Made by a program: the position numbers and the translations under genes. The notes below the pieces were generated by a model. The model saw nothing but the letters and a program-made list of their open reading frames with translations, did not search any database and had not been told where the DNA came from. From UBA2773 sp964643985 (GTDB lineage: Bacteria; Patescibacteriota; Minisyncoccia; Moranbacterales; DUUL01), in assembly GCA_964643985.1 (NCBI GenBank), contig CAZXUS010000007.1, positions 1 to 49,815 of the forward strand: a DNA stretch of 49,815 nucleotides. The letters run 5' to 3'. Below are positions 1 to 8,386 of the stretch, one piece after another (the stretch's first letter is position 1; every line of letters starts with the position of its first letter).

Positions 1-312
1 CAATTTATCCTTTATATAAAGCAATTCGGTTCTAATAGAGTCTATCAAGCGGAGCCATACTTAAAAGCATCTTTTTTATCAAAGGTGTTTTTTCATTTGA
101 ATCGAAAATAAAGATTGTAAGATATTCAAACTTTAACTATACTAAAAATATAAAGAGACAAATTATGACACGAGGGTTAGAATCAGAAAAAAGCGCTGTG
201 GTCAAAAATAAAAATGTTTATAAAAAAACAAAACGTAATAAAAATATTACCCCGGTAAAGCAGGATTATCCATGTATCTTTATGCTCAAAAAATTAAAAT
301 TGCACAATCAAG
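1..312. other. Non-coding left edge
   Basis: AT-rich sequence with no convincing gene. A 61-codon open frame at 165-350 runs into the 3' end of the next gene, is very lysine/asparagine-rich and matches no family I know, so it is not called. No tRNA, clear promoter or terminator was recognised. Confidence 0.5.
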
Positions 313-861
313 TCAATCCCGTCCAATTGCAGATCGTTGTTTTACTTTAACATCTTTTGACTTCCATCTTTTGACAACATCCTCCATACAACTACAATAA
401 TTTTTATTTATTGTTTTTCTCCTGAGATCTATATAGTGATAAAACTGATTAAACACCTTTGTCATTTGTCCTCTCCTACCAGTCATAACAACCTCTTCGT
501 CATAAATTCCCTGCAAAATACCTCTTGCTAAACTTTCATAAGAACTTAAATATCTTGCAATTTGAGGTCTAAGTTTTTTATTGGATTCTATCTTTTCTTT
601 AATAATTGATAAAGCTATGACATTATTAGTGTTTCCGTGCTGAAATACTGCTTCAATTTGTTGAATTGTTTCGGTTAACTCACGTATCGCAACTAAAGCA
701 CTCTGAGCCGCAACTCTTCGATTCCAATCATGATTTTCTTGATGTATCTTAATTAATAACTTGATTTGTCGCGCTGTGTAAAACAACCCAACCGCAATAA
801 CAAAAAATGATGCGAGATTAACGGCAGCTGAAATATTACTTGACGTAAAATTGTTTAGCAT
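313..861 (-). CDS. Membrane-anchored hypothetical protein, DUF4760-like
   Basis: The 182-residue product has one N-terminal hydrophobic segment (about residues 10-30, AAVNLASFFVIAVGLFY) followed by a charged, mainly helical cytoplasmic part. One membrane helix followed by a long helical domain of this size resembles DUF4760-type proteins, whose function is unknown. The assignment rests on architecture, not on a diagnostic motif. The gene is transcribed away from the ATP-grasp gene at 968, and the roughly 105-base gap between them should hold both promoters. The C-terminus is basic (KRWKSKDVKVKQR). No truncation is visible. Confidence 0.55.
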   Translation of the reverse strand: MLNNFTSSNISAAVNLASFFVIAVGLFYTARQIKLLIKIHQENHDWNRRVAAQSALVAIRELTETIQQIEAVFQHGNTNNVIALSIIKEKIESNKKLRPQIARYLSSYESLARGILQGIYDEEVVMTGRRGQMTKVFNQFYHYIDLRRKTINKNYCSCMEDVVKRWKSKDVKVKQRSAIGRD

Positions 862-967
862 GTTTATATTGATTAAAAATTATTTTGAGTATGTTTTTAG
901 GCATGTTTTGATTTTACCACTTCCTGAATTTAAGGTAAACTAAAATGTATCACTAACTATAACATTT

Positions 968-1915
968 ATGAACAAAACCCTTGCTATCTATTTTTCAAAT
1001 CCTGAAATTTTAGGATATCCATTTGATAAGAAATTTTTTTTTGAATCATATGCCGAACTAAGTGAATACTTTGAAAAATACAATATTAAAATGGTAATCG
1101 TTAGAGGCTCAAGCTATATTGGAAATGCTACTTTTAATAAATATTCATACTGGGACAAACGTAATAAAACATACGTGGCCATAAACGCTCCAATTGTTAT
1201 CAATTTAATATGGAATAGAGATTCAAAAAACACAATCCCCCTAATAGTTGACTGCCCCATACTTAATCATCATACCCTAGATGAAATATGTCGTGACAAA
1301 CTTCTTACTTTTAATACTTTTAAAACAATCTCGCCTAAAACTTATTTGATTCATAGATTTTCTGATTTGAAACATATTCTTCCTAAAATTAAAACTGATA
1401 AAGTGGTTTTTAAGCCTAGATTTGGCGAACAAAGTATCGGGGTCAATATTGAGAGTAAGCATGACTTAAGAAAGGATTTGTACGCTGATTGGACAGACAC
1501 GCTAATGCAAGAATTTTTAGACTCATCAATAGGGATTCCCAATCTAGTTGATGGTCTACACGAAATCAATATAGCTATGGTAAACGGCCTAATTGCGGGA
1601 GCGCGTATCAAACAACCCCCAAAAGGCAAATACATATCAAGTGCAACTGGCGCAATTATTGGAAAAACTTGGGGTATTCCAATCACACAAATTCCGGAAC
1701 AGTTATTAAAAATTTCTAATGAGATTGATTTGAAATTTTCATCTTTCCCAATACGTCTCTTTCGTGCTGATTATGTTTATACTAAAGATAATGGATATAA
1801 ACTAATTGAAATTAACTCTAGACCAGGCTTAATGCATCCGTTAAAAGAGGGTCCACTTTATTGGGAATTTAATGGAACAGTAGCAAAAGCAATAATTAAT
1901 TACCTACAAAATTAG
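968..1915 (+). CDS. ATP-grasp superfamily protein
   Basis: The 315-residue product has an ATP-grasp layout: a variable N-terminal domain (1-105), an ATP-binding lysine strand followed by a flexible loop (VVFKPRFGEQSIGV, about 145-158), a second nucleotide strand with an acidic hinge (LMQEFL, about 178), and a metal-binding C-terminal core (FRADYVY then KLIEINSRPGL, about 265-290), where Asp, Glu and Asn would hold magnesium. The family joins a carboxylate to an amine or thiol through an acyl-phosphate. Substrate cannot be told. It stands alone, so no pathway is implied by its neighbours; RimK-like peptide ligation is one possibility. A hairpin at 2045-2070 may end its transcript. Confidence 0.75.
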   Translation: MNKTLAIYFSNPEILGYPFDKKFFFESYAELSEYFEKYNIKMVIVRGSSYIGNATFNKYSYWDKRNKTYVAINAPIVINLIWNRDSKNTIPLIVDCPILNHHTLDEICRDKLLTFNTFKTISPKTYLIHRFSDLKHILPKIKTDKVVFKPRFGEQSIGVNIESKHDLRKDLYADWTDTLMQEFLDSSIGIPNLVDGLHEINIAMVNGLIAGARIKQPPKGKYISSATGAIIGKTWGIPITQIPEQLLKISNEIDLKFSSFPIRLFRADYVYTKDNGYKLIEINSRPGLMHPLKEGPLYWEFNGTVAKAIINYLQN

Positions 1916-2286
1916 AAACAGCCTAAAGTTATATTTACAATTTCCAAATCCCTGCCTATCTCCTTCCAATCTAAAGTTCTAAGAATACCCACTAAGATAA
2001 ACCACCAAAAGCGATTCAAACATCCTCTAGAGCCTGAGGCTGATAAAATAGCTATTTAAATGGCTATTTTATTTTATCTTGCCCCCCCCATCGGATTTGA
2101 AATTTATATCTGCAAGTAAATGAAGCAAACAAACAGGTGAATACCTACCTACCGGTAGACAGGCAACCCCAAGAACTAGCCTCTAAAAATGCCAAGGCAT
2201 TTTTTAACATCTTCCAAACAAAAAAAGACATCTCTATTCTAGCAACTGCCTTTTCTTTTTTGTCTTTTTCTTTTAAGATTAAAACT
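1916..2286. other. Intergenic region with hairpin and CPR-type palindrome
   Basis: No gene is seen. The stretch contains the hairpin at 2045-2070, a run of C at about 2082-2089 and a small GC-rich palindrome at 2149-2158 (CTACCGGTAG) inside a larger imperfect repeat (CCTAC...ACAGG). Such palindromes are common between genes in Parcubacteria genomes. Confidence 0.5.
2045..2070. terminator. Hairpin, possible terminator of the ATP-grasp gene
   Basis: AAAATAGC pairs with GCTATTTT around a short AT-rich inner stem, followed by TATTTTATC on the plus strand. A near-identical hairpin with the same tail lies at 4031-4056, so it may be a repeat as well as a terminator. Confidence 0.5.
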
Positions 2287-2840
2287 TTAATACTCTGAAT
2301 GCTCTATAATAGAAAAAGATAAATTCTTTATCCAGGTTGAATTGTTGGTTGTAATATAGACAGTAAATCCAACCCACCAGATATCTTTTGGTATAATTCC
2401 AGTCATAATAAAGATTTTCTCAAAAACAGTGAAACCATTGGCATTTTCAATTTTTATGATCATTTCGTTTTCGGAAAATATGACGGTGTGATGATACAAA
2501 TCGCAAACCAGACTTTTAGTATAATTTACAGCCACTCCCTGATTGCTCAAAGCTGAAATACGATGAAGATTTGCAAATTCTTGACCATAACCAGTTAATC
2601 CGAAATAAGCTATGAACTCATGACCATTAACAAGATGGACTACTGCTTGAAGGTTTTATCCTTTGAATTCTGGTTTGGATTGCTTGGTGTAGTTTCTAGA
2701 AGTTAGACTTAGTTCTTTTTGTCTGTTTTAAGTTCTAGTTCTTTTGAGATATCCAAAAAGGAAGTATTGGCTACTTGGTCGTTGTTAAGATTGAAGCCGC
2801 AGATAACAGGAATAATAAAAGAGTTATAATAGCTCTTCAT
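2287..2840 (-). pseudogene. Decayed gene of unknown family
   Basis: Reading the minus strand, an ATG at 2840 opens a 43-codon frame (MKSYYNSFIIPVICGF...) that stops at 2709. Coding-like sequence continues in another frame (KELSLTSRNYTKQSKPEF), meets an in-frame TAA near 2658, then runs open to 2287 through VVHLVNGHEFIAYFGLTGY and on to IIEHSEY. The longest uninterrupted piece would start only at a TTG (2550), in the middle of the apparent protein. One frameshift plus one nonsense change over about 180 codons suggests a broken gene. I do not recognise the family; the third part looks like a small beta-rich domain. Confidence 0.45.
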
Positions 2841-3047
2841 TGTAAGTTTGTTGTCTTAGCGTGCTTTAGAAAGATAAAAGAGTTACTGGAGAGGTTTAAG
2901 CTTTAACGTGGAGAGTCTATTAATTCCATGAACATAGCGCAGTATATTGGAGTCCAAAAAAGTCTTTTAGCTAGCATAAGAAAAAATAAAAGAATCTTTT
3001 AAAAAAACTCCTATAGAATATAAAGCAATAGAAATAACTTAAAAGAA

Positions 3048-3072
3048 AAACCCATTTTAAAAAAATGGGTTT
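3048..3072 (-). terminator. Rho-independent terminator of the C93-like lipoprotein gene
   Basis: AAACCCATTTT pairs with AAAATGGGTTT around a three-base loop. On the minus strand it is followed by a T-rich run, about 20 bases beyond the stop at 3095. Confidence 0.8.
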
Positions 3073-3094
3073 CAAAAAATTGTTTAACATATTC

Positions 3095-3697
3095 TCACAC
3101 TCCACCATTATCATATAACTCCGCTTCTTTACCATGACACCAAACAAAATAACTAATCGGATAATAATATGTCATTTCCTTATCATGTATCCATGCTGTT
3201 GGAAAAATGTTATATAACTTATTGTTCCTTTCGGACTTAAAAGGTTCAGTACTTATAATTTCTTCCCAGACGTTCCAATTATCACCGTTTTGAACAATCA
3301 CCCATTTATATTTTGAACCAGGAAAATGATAAGGTTTTCTTCCATTACCACCGTCTAAAATAAAAAAACCTTCTTTTATTTTGACGAGCAAAGACAAGTG
3401 CCATTCTTTTTTATTTTTGGATATATCCCTATAACCCAAAATTAACTGCAATTCGTTTTTCTTAAATTTACCTGTTTTGTACAAAATAAACTTTTTGGTG
3501 ACAGCACCATCATCACAATCACCTATTACTTTACCATCCCTGAAAAGAGTCCATACATCTTTATCTTTTTTATCTTCTTTCTGATCCCAATAAAAATTAA
3601 CATTGCGATTGATATCCAAGATTTTCCAGTAATTGTCAGAAGTTGCACAACCGAAAAAAGAACTCAGCATAAACATAAATAGAACAAGAAGTCTCAT
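3095..3697 (-). CDS. Lipoprotein with transglutaminase-like cysteine peptidase fold (BTLCP/C93-like)
   Basis: The 200-residue product starts with a signal peptide and a lipobox-like FFGC giving lipidated Cys17. The core has the layout of bacterial transglutaminase-like cysteine peptidases (DUF920/C93): a GDC-DD motif with Cys61 at the head of a helix, then WH (His100) and LDG (Asp115), which would form the Cys-His-Asp triad with the usual spacing. In Proteobacteria such proteins (LapG type) cleave surface adhesins. Here the role is unknown and no adhesin lies beside it. A strong ribosome site (AAAGGAG, about 9 bases before the ATG) fixes the start. That is unusual for this window and may mark transfer. 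Confidence 0.7.
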   Translation of the reverse strand: MRLLVLFMFMLSSFFGCATSDNYWKILDINRNVNFYWDQKEDKKDKDVWTLFRDGKVIGDCDDGAVTKKFILYKTGKFKKNELQLILGYRDISKNKKEWHLSLLVKIKEGFFILDGGNGRKPYHFPGSKYKWVIVQNGDNWNVWEEIISTEPFKSERNNKLYNIFPTAWIHDKEMTYYYPISYFVWCHGKEAELYDNGGV

Positions 3698-4217
3698 CGA
3701 ATTCTCCTTTCCTTTATTTTAGTAAAAATAAAATTTTAATTACAATCTTTTACTACAAACTTTTGCTTGTTTAAAGAACTAACAATAAAACAATTCCAAC
3801 TCATAATACATTAAAAAACCACACTAGTCAAGCCATTGTATTAATTTAAAAATATTAAATTAAATGGATTATTATTATAATAAAGTCCTTAATTAGCACA
3901 GAACAAAATGAAAAATAAATAAATTAAAGCTAAAAGCTGACCTGCTTGTTTTACAATAATATTCACATCTTTTTCCTTGTTTATCTACTTAAAAGTTTGA
4001 AAGCCATTCTGATAAACGAACCGATGAAATAAAATAGCCATTTTAATGGCTATTTTATTTTATCTTGTTCTCATTAGATAAAAAGTTTTGCCCAAAGAGC
4101 ATGATGATACTCAATAATAAAATAAATAGATAAATCCAACGTTAAAAATGCATAAAATTAAATCCTTACTTTAAAACTTTTTAAATTATATCAAAAAAAT
4201 AAAAGTCTTAGATTCCA
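3698..4217. other. AT-rich intergenic region
   Basis: About 520 bases without a gene. The left end holds the ribosome site and presumed promoter of the minus-strand lipoprotein gene. The rest is very AT-rich with scattered stop codons on both strands and the hairpin at 4031-4056. Confidence 0.5.
4031..4056. repeat. Perfect 12-bp hairpin, second copy of the 2045 hairpin
   Basis: AAAATAGCCATT pairs exactly with AATGGCTATTTT across two bases. The tail (TATTTTATCTTG) is the same as at 2045-2070. No plus-strand gene ends just upstream, so a plain terminator role is less obvious here. Confidence 0.6.
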
Positions 4218-4246
4218 TTGACAATATTGCATTATGGGTATATATT
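4218..4246 (+). promoter_or_regulatory. Sigma70-type promoter of the ORP-like cluster
   Basis: TTGACA (4218-4223), a 17-base spacer and TATATT (4241-4246), one change from consensus. The start site would be near 4253, leaving about 70 bases of leader before the DUF134 gene. Confidence 0.65.
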
Positions 4247-4322
4247 TATATGTATAAATTAAAAAAATATTAATTAAATAGAGACTAAATTAATAAATAA
4301 CCTCATAACTTAATTTAAATTT

Positions 4323-4628
4323 ATGACCGAACCAAGTCTATTTCAAAAAATTGGAAGGCCAAGACTAAGCAGACATATAAAGTTTAATCCCAAGGTAGAA
4401 TATTTCAAACCGCGAGGTGTTCCAATGAGAACATTGGAAGAAGTCGAATTAACTGCTGAAGAAATTGAGTGCTTAAGATTAAAAAACATTGAAGAATTAA
4501 ACCAGACTGAATGTGCAAAAAAAATGAAAACTTCTCAAAGCACTTTCCAAAGAATTCTATCGATAGCTTATAAAAAAATGTCAGATGCCCTTATCAACGG
4601 TAAAGCCATAAAAATAATAAAAAAATGA
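4323..4628 (+). CDS. DUF134 helix-turn-helix regulator
   Basis: The 101-residue protein matches the whole DUF134 layout: an RPRLSR start, a FKPRGVPMR segment (about 35-43), an acidic ELTAEEIECLRL helix, and a sigma-factor-like helix-turn-helix (NQTECAKKMKTSQSTFQRIL, about 60-79), ending in ALINGKAI. DUF134 proteins are predicted DNA-binding regulators often found beside NifX/MTH1175-like genes and MinD-type Fe-S ATPases, exactly as here. It is first in the block, directly after the promoter, so control of this operon and of itself is likely (inferred). The stop overlaps the next start by four bases (ATGA). Confidence 0.88.
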   Translation: MTEPSLFQKIGRPRLSRHIKFNPKVEYFKPRGVPMRTLEEVELTAEEIECLRLKNIEELNQTECAKKMKTSQSTFQRILSIAYKKMSDALINGKAIKIIKK

Positions 4629-5629
4629 TTCGACTAAACAATCAACTATCAAAATATGAAAATATGAAACAAATAAAATGTAATAGATTAAAAAACTTTT
4701 CGATTAGCTTCTTCGCCATTGTTCTTGGTTTAGTAGGATTTACGCTTGTTCTACAAAAAATAGAACCTCTTTTAAATCTTTCCTTCCACATTTACAACTA
4801 TTCCTTATATTTTACGCTTATAATATTTTTAATAATTTCTTTAATTTATATTACTAAAATTATTAAATATCCCGAAGAAATTAAAAAAGAATTTTTTCAT
4901 CCGATAAAAATAAACTTTTTCCCATTAATTGCGAAAATCTTTTTGATTTTAAGTGTTATCTATTTAAGTATAGATATGTCTTATTCAAAAAGCTTTTGGA
5001 TAATCGGAGTAATTTTACAATTTATTTTTTCGATTGTCATTTTATCAGTCTGGATAAGACATTCGAAATTTGAATTCCATCATCTTAGCCCAGCTTGGTT
5101 TATTCCAATCGTTGGAAGCGTAATTGTTCCGATTGCTGGTGTTGCCCATGGATTTGTTGAATTATCATGGTTCTTTTTTAGCGTTGGAATTGTAATGTGG
5201 ATTACTTTATTTATTATTGTCTTTAATAGAATTATTTTTCACAATCCAATTCCAGACAAATTAGTACCAACCTTTTTTATATTATTTGCACCTCCTGCTA
5301 TTGCCTTTATTGCTTATATAAAATTAACCGGAAGTCTAGATTCTTTCGCTAAAGTTCTATATTATATCTCTTTGTTTTTGCTTATTCTTATATTCGCTCA
5401 ATTTGATATGTTCTCAAAAATAAAATTCTATTTATCTTGGTGGGCCTATTCTTTTCCTATGGCCGCTATAATAGTCGCGACCATCTTGATATATCATGAA
5501 ACTGGTTTTTTATTTTTTAAATTCTTATCAATTTCTCTTCTAATAATATTATTAGTAATAGTAATTTACTTAACCTATAGAACTATTAAAGCAATTTTAA
5601 GCAAAAAAATTTGTATTGAAGATGAATAA
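4625..5629 (+). CDS. SLAC1/TehA (TDT) family membrane channel
   Basis: The 334-residue protein is almost entirely hydrophobic, with about ten membrane helices, the usual number and length for the tellurite-resistance/dicarboxylate transporter (TDT) and SLAC1 anion-channel family. The conserved pattern HHLSPAWFIPIVGSVIVPIA near residues 155-175 is typical. Known members move anions such as chloride, nitrate, malate or sulfite. The ion here cannot be told. It is coupled to DUF134 by a four-base overlap and overlaps the ferredoxin gene by 14 bases, so it belongs to the same transcript. I do not know it as a standard partner of ORP-type genes. Confidence 0.8.
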   Translation: MIRLNNQLSKYENMKQIKCNRLKNFSISFFAIVLGLVGFTLVLQKIEPLLNLSFHIYNYSLYFTLIIFLIISLIYITKIIKYPEEIKKEFFHPIKINFFPLIAKIFLILSVIYLSIDMSYSKSFWIIGVILQFIFSIVILSVWIRHSKFEFHHLSPAWFIPIVGSVIVPIAGVAHGFVELSWFFFSVGIVMWITLFIIVFNRIIFHNPIPDKLVPTFFILFAPPAIAFIAYIKLTGSLDSFAKVLYYISLFLLILIFAQFDMFSKIKFYLSWWAYSFPMAAIIVATILIYHETGFLFFKFLSISLLIILLVIVIYLTYRTIKAILSKKICIEDE

Positions 5630-6023
5630 TAAATTAAATAATAAAAATATGAACGTGAAAATAGATCAAGAAAAATGTCTTGGTTGCGGAATTTGTGCCC
5701 GAACTTGTCCAACTGGAATTGAAATAATTAACAATAAAGCAGTAATAAAAGATAAAAATGCAAAATGCCTAAAAAATGCAGCCGATGTGTGTCCAATTGA
5801 TATCATCGAATTTCATGAAAATGAAGATAAAAATATAGATTCAAACCAATCAGAAAAAATTCAAGACACTAATCTGGAATTAGAAAAAGATAAAAATCAA
5901 AACACAACCTTCGGACGTGGTCAAGGAGGACAAGGAAGGGGGCTTGAACAAAATCAAAATAACGGTCAAAAAAGAGGCTTGGGATTTGGTCATGGAAGAG
6001 GAATGGGAAGAGGCAGAAAATAG
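5616..6023 (+). CDS. Ferredoxin-like protein with Gly/Arg-rich tail
   Basis: The 135-residue protein carries CLGCGICARTCP (Cys21, 24, 27, 31) and a second, reduced motif CLKNAADVCP (Cys51, 59). The second set lacks its two middle cysteines, so one 4Fe-4S cluster held by Cys21, 24, 27 and 59 is most likely, as in single-cluster ferredoxins. After residue 70 the chain is acidic and polar, then becomes rich in Gly, Arg and Gln (GRGQGGQGRG, GFGHGRGMGRGRK). Similar low-complexity Gly/Arg tails occur on small proteins around NifX-type genes of anaerobes. Likely electron donor or cluster carrier for the neighbouring ATPases (inferred). Met12 (5649) is an alternative start. Confidence 0.75.
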   Translation: MKMNNKLNNKNMNVKIDQEKCLGCGICARTCPTGIEIINNKAVIKDKNAKCLKNAADVCPIDIIEFHENEDKNIDSNQSEKIQDTNLELEKDKNQNTTFGRGQGGQGRGLEQNQNNGQKRGLGFGHGRGMGRGRK

Positions 6024-6077
6024 TTCTAAATAAAACAAAATTTGCTGCCCTTCTGTTTTAATAATAAATTAATTTTT

Positions 6078-6257
6078 ATGAAAAAAACAATTGAAGGAAA
6101 TTTATTCAATAGAATTGAAAAATTAGGAGATAAAGACTATAAACACATTGGATTTGAAGACAAAGAAAAAACTTTTGGGAATTTAATTGAATCTTTTGTT
6201 CCAAAGACTGGTATGAAGAAAAAAGTAAAATTAACCATAGAGCTCTTAGAAAAATAA
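6078..6257 (+). CDS. Small hypothetical protein of the ORP-like cluster
   Basis: I do not recognise the family. The 59-residue, lysine-rich soluble protein is taken from the ATG at 6078 because the longer frame (from 6042) begins with a stretch that looks non-coding. It has no cysteines, no membrane segment and mixed charge. It lies between the ferredoxin and the NifX-like genes in the same direction. A TATAAT-like box at 6286-6291, after its stop, could start a second transcript for the NifX-like genes, but no clear -35 accompanies it. Confidence 0.5.
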   Translation: MKKTIEGNLFNRIEKLGDKDYKHIGFEDKEKTFGNLIESFVPKTGMKKKVKLTIELLEK

Positions 6258-6364
6258 ATTATTATTATTTTAAGAATAAACCTGTTATAATTAAGTATTA
6301 TTAGTTATTGAAAAAATTAGATTCTAATTAAACCATTTTAAATATTGATATTTATTAAAAAAAC

Positions 6365-6712
6365 ATGAACAAAGAAAACAGCATTATTAAAGTTTGCATT
6401 CCGGCAATAAACGAAGGGTTAGAATCAGAAATAGATCCTCGCTTCGGTAGATGTAAATTTTTTACGTTGATTGAATTGAAAAATGGAAAAATACTAAACA
6501 CTAAATCAGTAAAAAACATAGGAGCTGAACAGGGTAGCGGGGCTGGAATAGCCGCCGCCGAACAAGTCAGTAAATTAGATGCTGATGTTGTGCTTACTTA
6601 TGATGTCGGTCCTAAATCCGAAACTATATTAGACCAATTGGGAATTAAAATTATAAAAACCTCAGGAACAATACAAACAGCCTTAAACAACTATATTAAT
6701 AATATTAAATAA
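6365..6712 (+). CDS. NifX/MTH1175-like metal-cluster-binding protein 1
   Basis: The 115-residue protein is a single dinitrogenase iron-molybdenum cofactor biosynthesis domain (RNase H-like fold, NifX/NifB C-terminal/MTH1175 type). The signature is clear: ESEIDPRFGRCKFFTLIE near the start, the glycine-rich GSGAGIAAAEQ, and DVVLTYDVGPKSETILDQLGIK. Family members carry or assemble metal-sulfur clusters; one is the Mo-Cu orange protein of Desulfovibrio. There are no nitrogenase genes nearby, so FeMo-cofactor work is unlikely. The next gene starts one base after its stop, so the two are probably translated together. Confidence 0.85.
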   Translation: MNKENSIIKVCIPAINEGLESEIDPRFGRCKFFTLIELKNGKILNTKSVKNIGAEQGSGAGIAAAEQVSKLDADVVLTYDVGPKSETILDQLGIKIIKTSGTIQTALNNYINNIK

Positions 6713-6713
6713 T

Positions 6714-7070
6714 ATGAGCAATCAAATTCAAAAATTATTTATCCCCTTATTAAACAACGAAGGAGAAAATTCAGAAGTTGCCCTTCACTTTGGTCACGCT
6801 CCCTATTTTGGTCTTTATGATTTTAAAAACAAAGATTTGAAAATCGTCGCAAACAATTTAGACCATGGGAACACCGAAAAATCGCCGGTTGATCAAATTA
6901 TTGAAAATATGAATCCAACCGTTATTTTTGCTCAAGATATGGGAGGAAGAGCAATTGAGCTATTTGCAAAAAACAACATAGAACTAAAATCGGGTCCGTA
7001 TAAAATCGTAAAAGAAATTATAGATAATTTTGATAATTTGAAAAAATTAGAAAATTCTTGTGGACACTAA
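6714..7070 (+). CDS. NifX/MTH1175-like metal-cluster-binding protein 2
   Basis: This is a second, 118-residue single-domain NifX-like protein. NSEVALHFGHAPYFGLYDF corresponds to the first signature, then NPTVIFAQDMGGRAIELFAKNNIEL to the second. It replaces the FGRC of its neighbour with FGHA and ends in SCGH, a possible metal-binding tail. Divergence from the first copy suggests distinct tasks or a heterodimer rather than a recent duplication. The gene ends 78 bases before the third copy. Confidence 0.83.
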   Translation: MSNQIQKLFIPLLNNEGENSEVALHFGHAPYFGLYDFKNKDLKIVANNLDHGNTEKSPVDQIIENMNPTVIFAQDMGGRAIELFAKNNIELKSGPYKIVKEIIDNFDNLKKLENSCGH

Positions 7071-7148
7071 TTGCGAAAGATGTTGAATAGAAATAACATA
7101 GAATATATTCACGACACTTGTATTCTGATAAAAAATAATTTGTAATTT

Positions 7149-7544
7149 ATGAAATTAAAAATTGCTTGTGGCACTGATGACGAAAAAAATTTTACTGATA
7201 ATCATTTTGGGGATTCAAGCAAATTTTTTATATATGAATACGACTCGGAAAATCAAAATATTGAATTTGTAGAAAAAATAGAAAATAAATCCGAAGTAGA
7301 AGGAGAACATGGAGATATTAAAAAAGCTAAAAATATCTCTGTTATTTTAAAAGATATTTCTATTTTAGTTGCCTTTGTGATGGGACCTAATATTATAAGA
7401 ATGAGAAAAAAATTTGTTCCAGTTGTTTCTAGAGAAAAAAACATTCTAAAAACTTTAGAAAAAATTAAAGAAAATTTTTCAGAAATGATTAATGAAATAG
7501 AACTTCCAAAAGGACGAGATAGAAAAATCTTTATTATTAACTAA
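7149..7544 (+). CDS. NifX/MTH1175-like protein 3 (divergent)
   Basis: The 131-residue product begins KLKIACGTDDEKNFTDNHFG, with DSSKFFIYEY, matching the NifX-type entry motif. The later glycine-rich motif is replaced by ISILVAFVMGPNIIRMRKKF, and a basic C-terminal extension follows. It is therefore the most divergent of the three free-standing copies. The residue after HFG is Asp, where the first copy has Arg-Cys. It is followed after five bases by the first ATPase gene, so the two products probably act together. Confidence 0.75.
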   Translation: MKLKIACGTDDEKNFTDNHFGDSSKFFIYEYDSENQNIEFVEKIENKSEVEGEHGDIKKAKNISVILKDISILVAFVMGPNIIRMRKKFVPVVSREKNILKTLEKIKENFSEMINEIELPKGRDRKIFIIN

Positions 7545-7549
7545 CTTTT

Positions 7550-8386
7550 ATGAAAGTTATTGGGATAACAGGCGGAAAAGGTGGAACTGGTAAATCGACC
7601 ATAGCGACTGCCTTGGCTTACGAGCTATCCAAAAAATATAAAGTGCTTTTAGTTGATGCTGACGTAGACTGCCCCAATGACCATTTACTTTTGAATATCA
7701 AAAGAACACTACTTGAAAAAATAGAGCAAAGAATTCCAAAATGGAATTTTCAGAAATGTACTCAATGCGGATTATGCGGAACGGTTTGTAAAACCAAAGC
7801 AATTGTCTCAATTAAAAATAACCACCCCATTTTCACCGAACAACAATGCAATGGTTGTGGCGCTTGTATTCTAAAATGCCCTAATCAAGCTATTAGTTGG
7901 AGCAAAAAAGAAATTGGCAATATATACACTGGATCAAATTACAATATAGACCTTTTATCGGGAGAGCTAAAAACTAACGAGCCGGTTTCTGAATTTATCG
8001 TTAATTCATTAAATAAAATATTAGAACAAAAAAAAGCAGATTATGATTATATTATAATAGACACTGCCGCAGGAATCCATTGTCCAGTTATTGCGGCGCT
8101 GGAAATCTGCGACCAAATTTTTGCCGTCACCGAGCCAACACCGCTAGGCACTCACGACCTTAAATTAATTTTACAACTTTCAGAGGAAATAAATAAAAAT
8201 ATAAAGATCATACTAAATCGTGCAAATATCGGAGACAAAAAAAAAGTTGTTTCCTTAGCCAAAGACTTTAATACTCAAATAATTGCAGAAGTGCCTTATT
8301 CAAAAGATATTATTTTAAAATATTCAGCTGGAAAACCAATTCAAAATATAAACATAACTAAAATAATAAACAAATATGTCGAATAA
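7550..8386 (+). CDS. MinD-type P-loop ATPase with inserted double ferredoxin domain (A)
   Basis: The 278-residue protein has the deviant Walker A of the MinD/Mrp group (GGKGGTGKST, residues 8-17) and a DADVDCPN switch. A two-cluster ferredoxin module is inserted at about 65-115 with two full Cys sets (70, 73, 76, 80 and 100, 103, 106, 110). DTAAG (Walker B region) and TEPTPLGTHDL follow. ATPases of this kind occur in pairs beside NifX-like proteins in anaerobes and in the orange protein complex of Desulfovibrio. Likely role: ATP-driven assembly or transfer of a metal-sulfur cluster (inferred). The gene overlaps the CDF transporter gene by 11 bases. Confidence 0.88.
   Translation: MKVIGITGGKGGTGKSTIATALAYELSKKYKVLLVDADVDCPNDHLLLNIKRTLLEKIEQRIPKWNFQKCTQCGLCGTVCKTKAIVSIKNNHPIFTEQQCNGCGACILKCPNQAISWSKKEIGNIYTGSNYNIDLLSGELKTNEPVSEFIVNSLNKILEQKKADYDYIIIDTAAGIHCPVIAALEICDQIFAVTEPTPLGTHDLKLILQLSEEINKNIKIILNRANIGDKKKVVSLAKDFNTQIIAEVPYSKDIILKYSAGKPIQNINITKIINKYVE

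Noticed and set aside
165..350. 61-codon plus-strand frame at the left edge
   Set aside because: It overlaps the 3' end of the DUF4760-like gene, is low-complexity Lys/Asn-rich, has no ribosome site and matches no family.
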